Assembly (NCBI GenBank): GCA_011620705.1
Contig: WOYR01000081.1
Span: 2,793 to 9,215 of the forward strand
DNA: 6,423 nt
Source of the DNA: Microbacteriaceae bacterium
GTDB lineage: Bacteria > Actinomycetota > Actinomycetes > Actinomycetales > Microbacteriaceae
Reading direction: 5' to 3'
Each line of letters opens with the position of its first letter. Position 1 is the first letter of the stretch. This document shows, one piece after another, positions 1 to 6,421 of the stretch. Made by a program: the position numbers and the translations under genes. Below the pieces are notes generated by a model. The model was not told the origin of the DNA. It was given only the letters and a program-made list of their open reading frames with translations, and searched no databases.

Positions 1-1217
1 CGGAACCGGATGAACTCGCGGTCCGTCTCGCCCAGCGCGAGCTCGCCCACCAGCTCCGACAGCTCCGCGGCCTGGCGCGAGCGGGCGAGGGCGGCCAGCA
101 GCTGCGCGGCGACATCGCGATGGTCCTCGCGGGTCCGCCCTGGTCCCGCTCCCGCCCTCATCAGCCGCGACAGCGATGAGAGCACATCGACGGGGGGGTA
201 CACGCCGCGGGCCGCCGCCTCGGCCGTCAGCACGATCTGGCCCTCGGTGATGTACCCGGTCAGATCGGGGACGGGGTGCGTGATGTCGCCGCCGGGCATG
301 GTCAGCACGGGGATCACGGTGACCGAGCCCGGAATGCCGCGAATCCGTCCGCAGCGTTCGTAGAGGGTGGCCAGATCGCTGTACAGGTAGCCGGGGTAGC
401 CGCGCCGGGCCGGGATCTCGCGGCGTGCCGCAGAGACCTCCCGCACCGCCTCCGCGTAGCTGGTCATGTCCGACATGATCACCAGCACGTCGTGGCCCTC
501 TGAGAAGGCGAGGTCCTCGGCCACCGTCAGGGCGATCCGGGGAGTCAGGATGCGTTCGATCACCGGATCGTCCGCCGCATTCAGCAGCAGCACCAGCTCG
601 CCGGCCGCACTGCGCTCCTCGAGACGGTCGCGGACGAACTCGATGTCAGCGTGCGTCAGGCCCATCGCCGCGAACACCACGTGGAAGGGCCGCCCCTGCG
701 CCGCCCGCGCCTGCGCGGCGATCTGCGTGGCGAGCGCGAGATGCGGGAGGCCGGGCGCCGAGAAGATCGGGAGCTTCTGCCCGCGCACCAGGGTCGTGAG
801 GGCGTCGATCGTGGACACGCCCGTGATGACCGGATCCCGCGGCGGATCCCGGTGCACCGGGTTCAGCGGCCAGCCGTTCACCGGCGCCGAGCGCGGCCCC
901 GCGATCGGCGGACCGCCGTCGAGCGGCTCACCGCGCCCGTTGCAGATCCGGCCGAGCCACTCCGGCCCCACCGCGAGCCGGAGCGGATGGTTCGCGAACC
1001 GGACCTCGACCCCGCCCGCCGACAGGCCGTCCGTCCCCTCCAGGACCTGCACCGTCGCCAGGGAGCCGTCGACCTCGAGAACGAGGCCGTGGCGCTCGGC
1101 TTCGCCATCGACGTGGATGGTGGCGAACTCGTCCCAGCCGACGCCGTCGATCTCGTCCACGATCAGCAGCGGGCCGCGCAGTTCCCGGATGGCGCGGTAG
1201 CCGAGTTCGCCCGCCAT
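1..1217 (-). CDS. atpB: V/A-type ATPase subunit B (non-catalytic), 3' end outside window
   Basis: I translated this frame by hand from ATG 1217-1215. It is open to the window edge for 405 residues, against about 460-470 in the family, so some 60 C-terminal residues lie to the left. Subunit B alternates with A in the head and binds nucleotide without hydrolysing it. The P-loop is replaced by IFSAPGLPHLA (151-161), the B hallmark (usually FSGSGLPHN). YPGYLYSDLATLYERCGR (274-291) and MPGGDITHPVPDLTGYITEG (307-326) are near-exact B signatures. SSLSRLM at 347-353 places Arg351 at the arginine-finger position that completes the catalytic site on A. The visible end, GETDREFIRF, matches the start of the C-terminal helices. 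The start is 2 bases after the stop of A, with a GGGGG-containing site upstream. The Ala-Pro in the degenerate P-loop replaces the common Gly-Ser. Confidence 0.97.
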   Translation of the reverse strand, partial: MAGELGYRAIRELRGPLLIVDEIDGVGWDEFATIHVDGEAERHGLVLEVDGSLATVQVLEGTDGLSAGGVEVRFANHPLRLAVGPEWLGRICNGRGEPLDGGPPIAGPRSAPVNGWPLNPVHRDPPRDPVITGVSTIDALTTLVRGQKLPIFSAPGLPHLALATQIAAQARAAQGRPFHVVFAAMGLTHADIEFVRDRLEERSAAGELVLLLNAADDPVIERILTPRIALTVAEDLAFSEGHDVLVIMSDMTSYAEAVREVSAARREIPARRGYPGYLYSDLATLYERCGRIRGIPGSVTVIPVLTMPGGDITHPVPDLTGYITEGQIVLTAEAAARGVYPPVDVLSSLSRLMRAGAGPGRTREDHRDVAAQLLAALARSRQAAELSELVGELALGETDREFIRF

Positions 1218-1219
1218 GA

Positions 1220-2947
1220 TCAGGCCACCCCCGCCAGTTCCGCCAGGAACCGCTCAGCCCGCTCCCGCACCGCGGCAGCGTCATCGGGGCCGACATCCTC
1301 CCGCGCGCGCAGCAGGGGGCTGAAGTCGAACTGCTCGACGGTCGTCGCAGCGGCACCGTCGGACACCAGTCTCTGGCATTCGTCGATCGTGTCGAGCGCG
1401 AATGCGAGCAGAGCCGCGCCCTTCTCGGCCGAGCAGAACCCGTCGTTGTCGTTGAGGGCGTTCTGCATCAGGACCCCTTCGCGCAGCAGGCGCCCGCCGA
1501 GCAGGATCATGCGCTCGCGCGGAGGCAATCCGCTCGTCCCGACGATCTCGGCGAGGCCCGCGAGGCGATCCGCTTCGGCCAGGAGCACGCCGGCACGCGC
1601 GCGCTGGGTGCCCCATGCCGGATCGCCGTTCGCCGCATGCCAGTCGGCGATCGCGTCCGCGTCGCGGGAGAAAGATCCGGTCCAGCTGACCGCAGGGTAG
1701 TGCCGGGAGTACGCCAGCTCGCGATCGAGCAGCCAGAGCGATCGCACGAAGCGCTGGGTGTTGGTCGTGACCGGCTCCGTCATGTCTCCCCCTTGAGGGG
1801 ACACCGCGCCGATCACCGTCACCGAGGCGAGCTGCCCGCCGAGGGTGGTGACCCGGCCCGCCCGCTCGTAGAAGCGGGCGAGCTCGGATGCGAGCGAGGC
1901 GGGATAGCCTTCCTCGGCGGGCAGTTCGCCGTTGCGGTTCGCGAACTCCCGCAGCGCCTCCGCCCAGCGCGAGGTCGAGTCCGCGATCACGACAGCGTCG
2001 TGCCCCATGTCGCGGTAGTACTCCGCGATGGTCACTCCGGTCGCGATGCTCGCCACGCGCGCCATCATCGGCATGTTCGAGGTGTTGGCGATGATGACGG
2101 TCCGATCGATGAGACGACCGCCGGTTCGGCTGTCCACCAGCGCCGAGAAGCTGTCGAGCACATCGGCCATCTCGTTGCCGCGCTCCCCGCAGCCGACGTA
2201 GACGATCACGTCGGCGTCGCTCCACTTGGCGATCTGCTGGAGCAGCAGGGTCTTGCCGGTGCCGAATCCGCCCGGCACCGCCGCGGTCGCGCCGCGCGCC
2301 ACCGGGTACAGCAGGTCGAGCACGCGCTGGCCCGTGTGCAGGGGGACGACGTCGCCGAGGCGTTCCGCGAACGGCCGCGGCCGTCGCAGCGGCCAGCGCT
2401 CCGCGAGGAGGATGTCGCGGCCCGCCACCCGGGCGACCGCATCGTCCCATCCCCGATCGCCGTCGGGCGCGATCCATTCGAGCGTCCCGGCCAGCCCCGC
2501 GGGAACCAGCACCCGATGCTCGACCGCGCCGGAGTCCGGAACGATCCCCAGCACATCGCCCGCTGCCAGCTCCTCGCCGAGTCCTGCGACCGGGCGGAAG
2601 CGCCATGTCCGCGTCGCAGCCGCATCCGACTGACCGGGAACCAGCCAGCGCGGCGCCTCGCTGAGGGGGCGCATCAGTCCGTCGAAGGCGTGCCCGAGCA
2701 GGCCGGGACCCAGCCGTCCGCTCAGCGGCAGCCCGCGGAACACCGCTGGGTCGCCAACGCGGAGGCCGCCGGTGTACTCGTATGCCTGCAGCACGACGCG
2801 GTCGCCTGCGATCGAGACGATCTCGGAAGGCAGCGCAGCCTCCCCGAGTTCGACGATGCCGAGCATCGTCGGTTCGAGCAGTCCCGTCACCTCCACGAGG
2901 GGCCCGTTGACGCGCTCGACCCGAGCGGCCGGCGTCACTCCCGCCAT
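1220..2947 (-). CDS. atpA: V/A-type ATPase catalytic subunit A
   Basis: This is the catalytic nucleotide-binding subunit, which alternates with B in the A3B3 head and couples ATP hydrolysis or synthesis to rotation. Its 575 residues are close to the normal 578-600. In order there is a beta-barrel N-terminus (1-75), the extra bulge domain typical of A and absent from F-type beta (about 100-190), and the P-loop GGFGTGKT (226-233, Lys232/Thr233). VGCGERGNEM (251-260) holds the catalytic Glu255, and the Walker B strand AVVIADSTSRWAEALRE has Asp323. EEGYPASLASELARFYERAG (345-364) and VSPQGGDMTEPVT (382-394) are also family signatures. The C-terminal helical domain follows. The P-loop is GGFG rather than the commoner GPFG. 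ATG at 2947 overlaps the end of E by 13 bases and has only a weak G-rich ribosome site. B starts 2 bases after its stop. Confidence 0.98.
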   Translation of the reverse strand: MAGVTPAARVERVNGPLVEVTGLLEPTMLGIVELGEAALPSEIVSIAGDRVVLQAYEYTGGLRVGDPAVFRGLPLSGRLGPGLLGHAFDGLMRPLSEAPRWLVPGQSDAAATRTWRFRPVAGLGEELAAGDVLGIVPDSGAVEHRVLVPAGLAGTLEWIAPDGDRGWDDAVARVAGRDILLAERWPLRRPRPFAERLGDVVPLHTGQRVLDLLYPVARGATAAVPGGFGTGKTLLLQQIAKWSDADVIVYVGCGERGNEMADVLDSFSALVDSRTGGRLIDRTVIIANTSNMPMMARVASIATGVTIAEYYRDMGHDAVVIADSTSRWAEALREFANRNGELPAEEGYPASLASELARFYERAGRVTTLGGQLASVTVIGAVSPQGGDMTEPVTTNTQRFVRSLWLLDRELAYSRHYPAVSWTGSFSRDADAIADWHAANGDPAWGTQRARAGVLLAEADRLAGLAEIVGTSGLPPRERMILLGGRLLREGVLMQNALNDNDGFCSAEKGAALLAFALDTIDECQRLVSDGAAATTVEQFDFSPLLRAREDVGPDDAAAVRERAERFLAELAGVA

Positions 2948-3459
2948 GGTGCCGATCCCGTCCCCTGCAGCTGTGCGACCGCAGCGTCCGCCAGCGTCGC
3001 GAGGGTCAGATCCAGACGCCGGGAACCGAGCTGCGCCGTCACCCCGCCAGCCGGATCCTCCAGGACGACCGCGTCGGGGCCCAGCTCCGTGCGCGCCTGC
3101 TCGGCCAGCCGAGCGAGCATCCGGGGATAGCCGGGATCGTCCCGCAGCTTCGACGCCTCGTCCCGGGCGCGACGGGACCAGTTCTCGGCGATCTCCCGCT
3201 GCGCGGCCAGGACGAGCGCCCGCGCGGCCCTGCGGGCGCGGGCGGAGCGCGCCGCCGCCGCATCGCGCCCGACCGCCTCACCGGCCGCGACCGCCGCGGA
3301 ACGGATGCTCTCCGCCTGCTCGGCCGCCGCGGAGAGGGTCGCAGCCGCATCCTGTTCGCTCTCGGCACGCAGCTCGCCTGCGCGTCGCTCCGCGTCCGCG
3401 CGGATCGCGCGCTCCAGCGGCTCGAGGGCGGCAGCGGCAGCGGCGGGCAAGCCGGTCAT
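2935..3459 (-). CDS. V/A-type ATPase subunit E (peripheral stalk)
   Basis: Subunit E forms the stator stalk, normally as a long coiled-coil dimer with G/H, holding the catalytic head against rotation. The 174-residue product (family usually about 185-200) has a highly charged Ala/Glu/Arg-rich helix from about residue 5 to 105, with no membrane segment. A small globular C-terminal part follows: a helix (YPRMLARLAEQA, 111-122), strands VVLED and GGVTAQLGSRRLDLTL (138-153), and a final helix. This is the E-type order of coiled coil followed by an alpha/beta tip. The start is ATG at 3459, overlapping the stop of F as ATGA. An upstream extension of the frame lies inside F. The last 13 bases overlap the start of A. 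Low sequence complexity makes this the least specific match in the cluster, but position and architecture agree. No G/H partner gene is seen. Confidence 0.85.
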   Translation of the reverse strand: MTGLPAAAAAALEPLERAIRADAERRAGELRAESEQDAAATLSAAAEQAESIRSAAVAAGEAVGRDAAAARSARARRAARALVLAAQREIAENWSRRARDEASKLRDDPGYPRMLARLAEQARTELGPDAVVLEDPAGGVTAQLGSRRLDLTLATLADAAVAQLQGTGSAPWRE

Positions 3460-3734
3460 GCGGGACCGCCGCTCGTCATCGGCGTGGGGTCGTCCGGCAG
3501 GACCGCGATGAGCGGGGCGGCCGGGTCCGTGGTCCGGTCCCCCAGGATCGCAGCAGCCTCCGGCGTCAGCACGACCAGCTCGGTGCCTGCGGGGAGCGCA
3601 TCCCAGGCGGCGCGCACCTGTGCCGGGGTCTGCGCGGGACGGATCGCCAGACCGGTCAGCGCGTAGCCGCGCAGCGGTACCGGATCGCCGATCCCGACCA
3701 CCGCATCGATTCCGCACACCTGGACCGAGGTCAT
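3456..3734 (-). CDS. V/A-type ATPase subunit F, apparently lacking the C-terminal helix
   Basis: Subunit F is a small soluble protein on the central stalk that contacts the axle subunit D and modulates activity. The 92-residue product shows the expected Rossmann-like pattern. A first strand leads into GIGDPVPLRGYALTGLAIRP (residues 14-33), where the family has GD....GFRLAG. The helix TPAQVRAAWDAL, the strand ELVVLTPEAAAIL and the strand APLIAVLPDD follow. Thermus F is about 104-109 residues and continues after the last strand with a loop and a helix that reaches into the A/B head. Here the protein ends about 12 residues after that strand with PTPMTSGGPA, so the helix is absent. Start and stop both lie in ATGA overlaps (with K and E). 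No strong ribosome site precedes it, so translation is probably coupled to K. Identity rests on the GD motif, size and context. Confidence 0.85.
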   Translation of the reverse strand: MTSVQVCGIDAVVGIGDPVPLRGYALTGLAIRPAQTPAQVRAAWDALPAGTELVVLTPEAAAILGDRTTDPAAPLIAVLPDDPTPMTSGGPA

Positions 3735-4165
3735 GCGGTGCCGATCAGGATGATGGCGATGATGAGCCCGTAGATCGCGATCCCCTCCGCGAGCCCGACG
3801 ACCACCATGGACCTCCCGAACATCTCCGGCCGCTCGCTCATGGCCGCCAGCGCCGCCGAGCCCGTGTATGCGACCGCGATCGCCGCCCCGATCGATGAGC
3901 CGGCGACCGCGATCGCGGCCCCGAGCAGGGCGGCCCACGCGGAGCCCGATGTCGTCGCCGCGGCCGCTGCGGCATGCTGCACCGTCGCGGCGTGCACGGG
4001 GGGCGAGTGAACGGCGGAGACCACGAGGAGGACCCCTGCCAACGCGATCACCCCGTTCACCCCGAGCAGCACCGCCAGTCCGAGTCGGCCTCGACGGCGG
4101 AAGAGGGCGATCGCGACCGCCGTCGCGACCACCAGGACGGGAACGAGGAGCAGCAGAAGGGTCAT
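3731..4165 (-). CDS. V/A-type ATPase subunit K (c-ring proteolipid)
   Basis: This 144-residue membrane protein forms the rotating ring that carries ions. Two hydrophobic N-terminal helices (about 2-21 and 28-51) are separated by a basic loop (RRRGR). An Ala/His-rich linker (52-72) follows, then the classic hairpin: a Gly/Ala-rich helix (76-101), the polar loop MSERPEMFGRS (109-119), and a helix with GLAEGIAIYG (124-133). Glu127 is the ion-binding carboxylate. The sequence lacks the Thr-Gln pair and the extra Gln that bind sodium in Enterococcus hirae NtpK, so protons seem the likelier ion; this is inference. From memory, clostridial-type K subunits have the same layout: an N-terminal two-helix extension and one functional hairpin. 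The start ATG at 4165 overlaps the stop of I as ATGA, with AAAGG 8 bases upstream. The open frame continues further upstream, but only inside subunit I. Confidence 0.93.
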   Translation of the reverse strand: MTLLLLLVPVLVVATAVAIALFRRRGRLGLAVLLGVNGVIALAGVLLVVSAVHSPPVHAATVQHAAAAAATTSGSAWAALLGAAIAVAGSSIGAAIAVAYTGSAALAAMSERPEMFGRSMVVVGLAEGIAIYGLIIAIILIGTA

Positions 4166-5463
4166 GCGCCATGCCTTTCGGATGAGGCCGGCGCCGCGTC
4201 CTCCGCGGCCGCCGGGGGGTTCCAAGGGCGGAATGGCCGCCCCTCGGTCTGGAAGATCCGCGAGAAGAGCTCGTAGTACTCGAGGCGGAGCGCCTGGATG
4301 CCCGCGACCAGCGCCTCGAGGCCGAAGGTGACGACGTTGCCGACCACGAAGACCAGGATCGCGAGGATCGCGTGCCAGTCCGGCGCCCACAGCGCCACCG
4401 TCGCATTCCAGGTCACCATCGTCAAGGCGGCATGCGTGAGGCCGAAAGCCGCGAGCCGCGCGAAGGACACCAGATTCGAGCCGAGCCGGATCACCGTGTC
4501 GACGAGTTCGATGGCCGCCTGGAACACCCCGGTCGCGCCCCCGCCCGACTCCACCAGCAGCCCGACGAACACGAAGGCGATGCCGAGGAAAGCGAGCGCG
4601 CCCGCCGAGATGTCGAGCGCCGCCGAGCCGAGCAGGATCCCGCCGGCGAGCAGCGGGACGGCCAGGAAGAGCAGCGAGCCCGCGACTCCGGTTCGGGCGT
4701 AGAGGGCATAGCCCCAACCCCCCTCCCGCACCCGGTTGATGGTGCCGACCGCATAGGCGGCCGCGGTGAGGACCGCCCCCACCACGAGCGCGGCCAGCAG
4801 CAGGGGCACGGGGGCGGCGAGCGGATCCAGCCAGAGCACCGGGACGAGCCCGGTCGGACCGAACGCCTCGCCGTAGAGAACACCCGCGACCATCGCAGCC
4901 AGGCCGCCACCGAGCACCATCGGCCAGACCCGGCGGAAGGAGGCGAGCGGACGGATGCGGCCGCTGCGCAGCACGAGCGCGGCGATGACGAGGATCGCGC
5001 CGTGCCCGACGTCGCCGAACATGATCCCGAACATGAGGACGTAGGACAGCGCCGCGAGGCGCGATGGGTCGACATCGGCGTAGGGAACCGTGCCGTATGT
5101 GTCGACGAGCAGCCGGGCTGCGCCGCGCGGGTGCGGACCGGTGAGCAGCGTCGGCGGCTCGAGCCCCGCCGGCCGGGGCAGCGGTACGGCGGAGGCGCCG
5201 ACTGCTCCCAACTCGGCGGCGACACGATCGAGGTCACGGGCGGGCGCCCAGCCCACAAGACCGCGGAGGCGCCCCGAGACGACCGCCGCGTCGGCCACCC
5301 GCCGCCGCTCGTCCGCCCCGGGTGTCGATGACGCCTCGCCGAGGTCGAGTTCGACCGCGCCGGTCGACGCGATCGCATCGAGCATGCGTGGCAGATCCTC
5401 CTCCCGCGAGACGAGAGCGAGGCGCTCCATCCGCACCGGGGTCAGGGTCTCACGCCACGACAT
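4162..5463 (-). CDS. V/A-type ATPase subunit I (a-type membrane stator), short N-terminal form
   Basis: Subunit I forms the static half of the ion channel beside the rotating ring. The C-terminal membrane domain is well preserved. FGIMFGDVGHG at residues 145-155 is the family signature, preceded by YGTVPYADVDPS. About eight hydrophobic helices follow, roughly at 137-151, 152-166, 178-199, 217-241, 259-280, 285-306, 320-357 and 362-400. Arg336 in SFARLAAFGLTHA matches the essential channel arginine (yeast a-subunit Arg735). Arg393 in GIQALRLEYYELF matches the second arginine (yeast Arg799). The protein has 433 residues, against roughly 600-660 for typical bacterial homologues. The loss is in the N-terminal cytosolic arm, cut to about 130 residues, which keeps the first strand/helix and the GWAP motif (71-74). 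ATG at 5463 is chosen over Met12 because of the perfect ribosome site just upstream. The stop overlaps the start of subunit K by 4 bases. Confidence 0.95.
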   Translation of the reverse strand: MSWRETLTPVRMERLALVSREEDLPRMLDAIASTGAVELDLGEASSTPGADERRRVADAAVVSGRLRGLVGWAPARDLDRVAAELGAVGASAVPLPRPAGLEPPTLLTGPHPRGAARLLVDTYGTVPYADVDPSRLAALSYVLMFGIMFGDVGHGAILVIAALVLRSGRIRPLASFRRVWPMVLGGGLAAMVAGVLYGEAFGPTGLVPVLWLDPLAAPVPLLLAALVVGAVLTAAAYAVGTINRVREGGWGYALYARTGVAGSLLFLAVPLLAGGILLGSAALDISAGALAFLGIAFVFVGLLVESGGGATGVFQAAIELVDTVIRLGSNLVSFARLAAFGLTHAALTMVTWNATVALWAPDWHAILAILVFVVGNVVTFGLEALVAGIQALRLEYYELFSRIFQTEGRPFRPWNPPAAAEDAAPASSERHGA

Positions 5464-6409
5464 CCAGCACCTCCTTGACCGCGATCGGATCGCCCACGGC
5501 CGTCAGCGCAGCGCGCAGGCGCCAACCGTCGACCATCAGGACGGCCGCGGTCGCCAGCACCACCTCGGGCCCCGGCCGGGCGGTGCGCAGCAGCCGGACG
5601 GCATCGGCGTCGATCCGTGCGATGAGGGCGGCCTCGGCCAGCCAGAGGCCATCGGGTGCGCCCACCGCGTCGATCGCGCGACGGCCCGACGGCGGCAGAG
5701 ACGCGCGCATCGCGTCCAACTCGGTCGCAGACGGCCAGTTCGCGCCGAGCAGCGGGGAGGCGAGGGCGCGCTGCCGATCGCTCGGAGCCGCGTTCTCGAT
5801 CACCCGGAGACGCGCGGCGAGCAGGACGACGGCATCCCGCGCCCACGAGCGCGCCGCGGGTGCCACCGCGACCAGGCGCCGCCATGCGGCGAGCGCCAGC
5901 GTGTCGGCGAGGGGGACGGGGTCGACGGTGCCCGGGTCCCCCCAGGGGGAGGCTGCAAGAGACGATCGCAGCTCGGCCGCGCTGTGCGCACGCGACGCGG
6001 CCGGCCAGCAGCTCGCGAGCCCGCCCAGCGCGTAATCCCCTCCCCCGTCATCCGGGCCCGCTTTCGGCCGAGGCTCGTCCTGCTGCAGCGCTCGAGCGAG
6101 TCTCAGAAGGTTCTCGCGTTCGAAGAAGGCGGCAACGCTGCGGAGCACGAGCGAACCACCCGGCGGCAACCACCCGGCGAGGACGCGCAGCCGCCACAGC
6201 ACCGCGGCGCCGATCTCGTGCTCGACTGCACCGGGGTCGCGCTCGGCCGACCCGGCCAATCCGGAATACATCGACCCGGCCGCGATCGCCAGCCCGCGCG
6301 CGCGATCGGGCGCCGTCAGCACCGAGTGGACGCCCCCGGCACCGAGACGCCCATGCGCGATCGACCGGGCCCGCACGGATGCGGCGACCCAGCTGCCGGC
6401 CGCGGTCAC
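5450..6409 (-). CDS. V/A-type ATPase subunit C (AC39/d-like)
   Basis: This 319-residue protein looks like the funnel-shaped subunit C (Thermus C, eukaryotic d), which sits on the membrane ring and links it to the central axle. The N-terminus (residues 6-50) follows the family pattern: an aromatic residue, an Arg-rich stretch (SVRARSIAHGRL), then a small-residue helix ending in MYSG, where the family has L..T.Y. Residues 90-109 carry the typical segment ending in ERENLLRLARAL. The rest is almost all helix with no membrane segment, and the length is normal. The start is GTG at 6409-6407, chosen because GAAGGAG lies 5 bases upstream. It is the first gene visible, and its last 14 bases overlap subunit I. 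In the usual Thermus and clostridial clusters C lies in the middle, after E, so its position here is unusual. Family assignment rests on weak motifs plus strong context. Confidence 0.8.
   Translation of the reverse strand: MTAAGSWVAASVRARSIAHGRLGAGGVHSVLTAPDRARGLAIAAGSMYSGLAGSAERDPGAVEHEIGAAVLWRLRVLAGWLPPGGSLVLRSVAAFFERENLLRLARALQQDEPRPKAGPDDGGGDYALGGLASCWPAASRAHSAAELRSSLAASPWGDPGTVDPVPLADTLALAAWRRLVAVAPAARSWARDAVVLLAARLRVIENAAPSDRQRALASPLLGANWPSATELDAMRASLPPSGRRAIDAVGAPDGLWLAEAALIARIDADAVRLLRTARPGPEVVLATAAVLMVDGWRLRAALTAVGDPIAVKEVLDVVA
5469..5476 (-). promoter_or_regulatory. Strong ribosome binding site of subunit I inside the end of subunit C
   Basis: The minus strand reads AAGGAGGT, fully complementary to the 16S rRNA 3' end, 5 bases before the ATG at 5463-5461. 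It lies within the last codons of subunit C (VKEVL), so the C-terminal codons of C also serve as the initiation signal of I. It is the strongest site in the cluster and fixes the start of the shortened subunit I, which argues that the short N-terminus is genuine and not a mis-called start. Confidence 0.9.
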
Positions 6410-6414
6410 CCGAT

Positions 6415-6421
6415 CTCCTTC
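6415..6421 (-). promoter_or_regulatory. Ribosome binding site of subunit C
   Basis: On the minus strand this reads GAAGGAG, a near-perfect Shine-Dalgarno sequence, with a 5-base spacer (ATCGG) to the GTG start at 6409. It decides the start of the gene and supports GTG rather than a later codon. Only a few bases remain upstream, so whether a promoter or another gene precedes it cannot be seen. Confidence 0.8.

Noticed and set aside
466..1700. Plus-strand open frames of 244 and 349 codons
   Set aside because: They are antisense to subunit B and the 3' end of A and have Ser/Arg/Pro-rich composition without recognisable motifs. Stop codons are rare in every frame at this GC content.
1785..1799. 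Stem-loop TCCCC-TCAA-GGGGA on the minus strand
   Set aside because: It has a 5-base stem, encodes the conserved SPQGGD motif of subunit A, and has no T-tract after it, so it is not a terminator.
1637..3130. 497-codon open frame on the plus strand
   Set aside because: It is antisense to subunit A and the end of E, both firmly supported by family motifs. The product is low-complexity Arg/His/Gly/Ala-rich with no domain, as expected from a GC-rich shadow frame.
3428..3449. GCGGCA-type short repeat near the start of subunit E
   Set aside because: It encodes an alanine run in a helix; low-complexity coding sequence, not a separate repeat element.
4372..5331. Plus-strand open frame of 319 codons
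   Set aside because: It is antisense to subunit I and is rich in Glu/Arg/His/Gln, mirroring the hydrophobic codons of the membrane helices on the other strand.
5428..5430. Alternative ATG (Met12) for subunit I
   Set aside because: It has no ribosome site as good as the perfect AAGGAGGT that serves the ATG at 5463.
5937..5950. Short inverted repeat TCCCCC/GGGGGA
   Set aside because: It lies within subunit C, the loop is only two bases, and it is explained by GC-rich coding for Pro/Trp/Gly.
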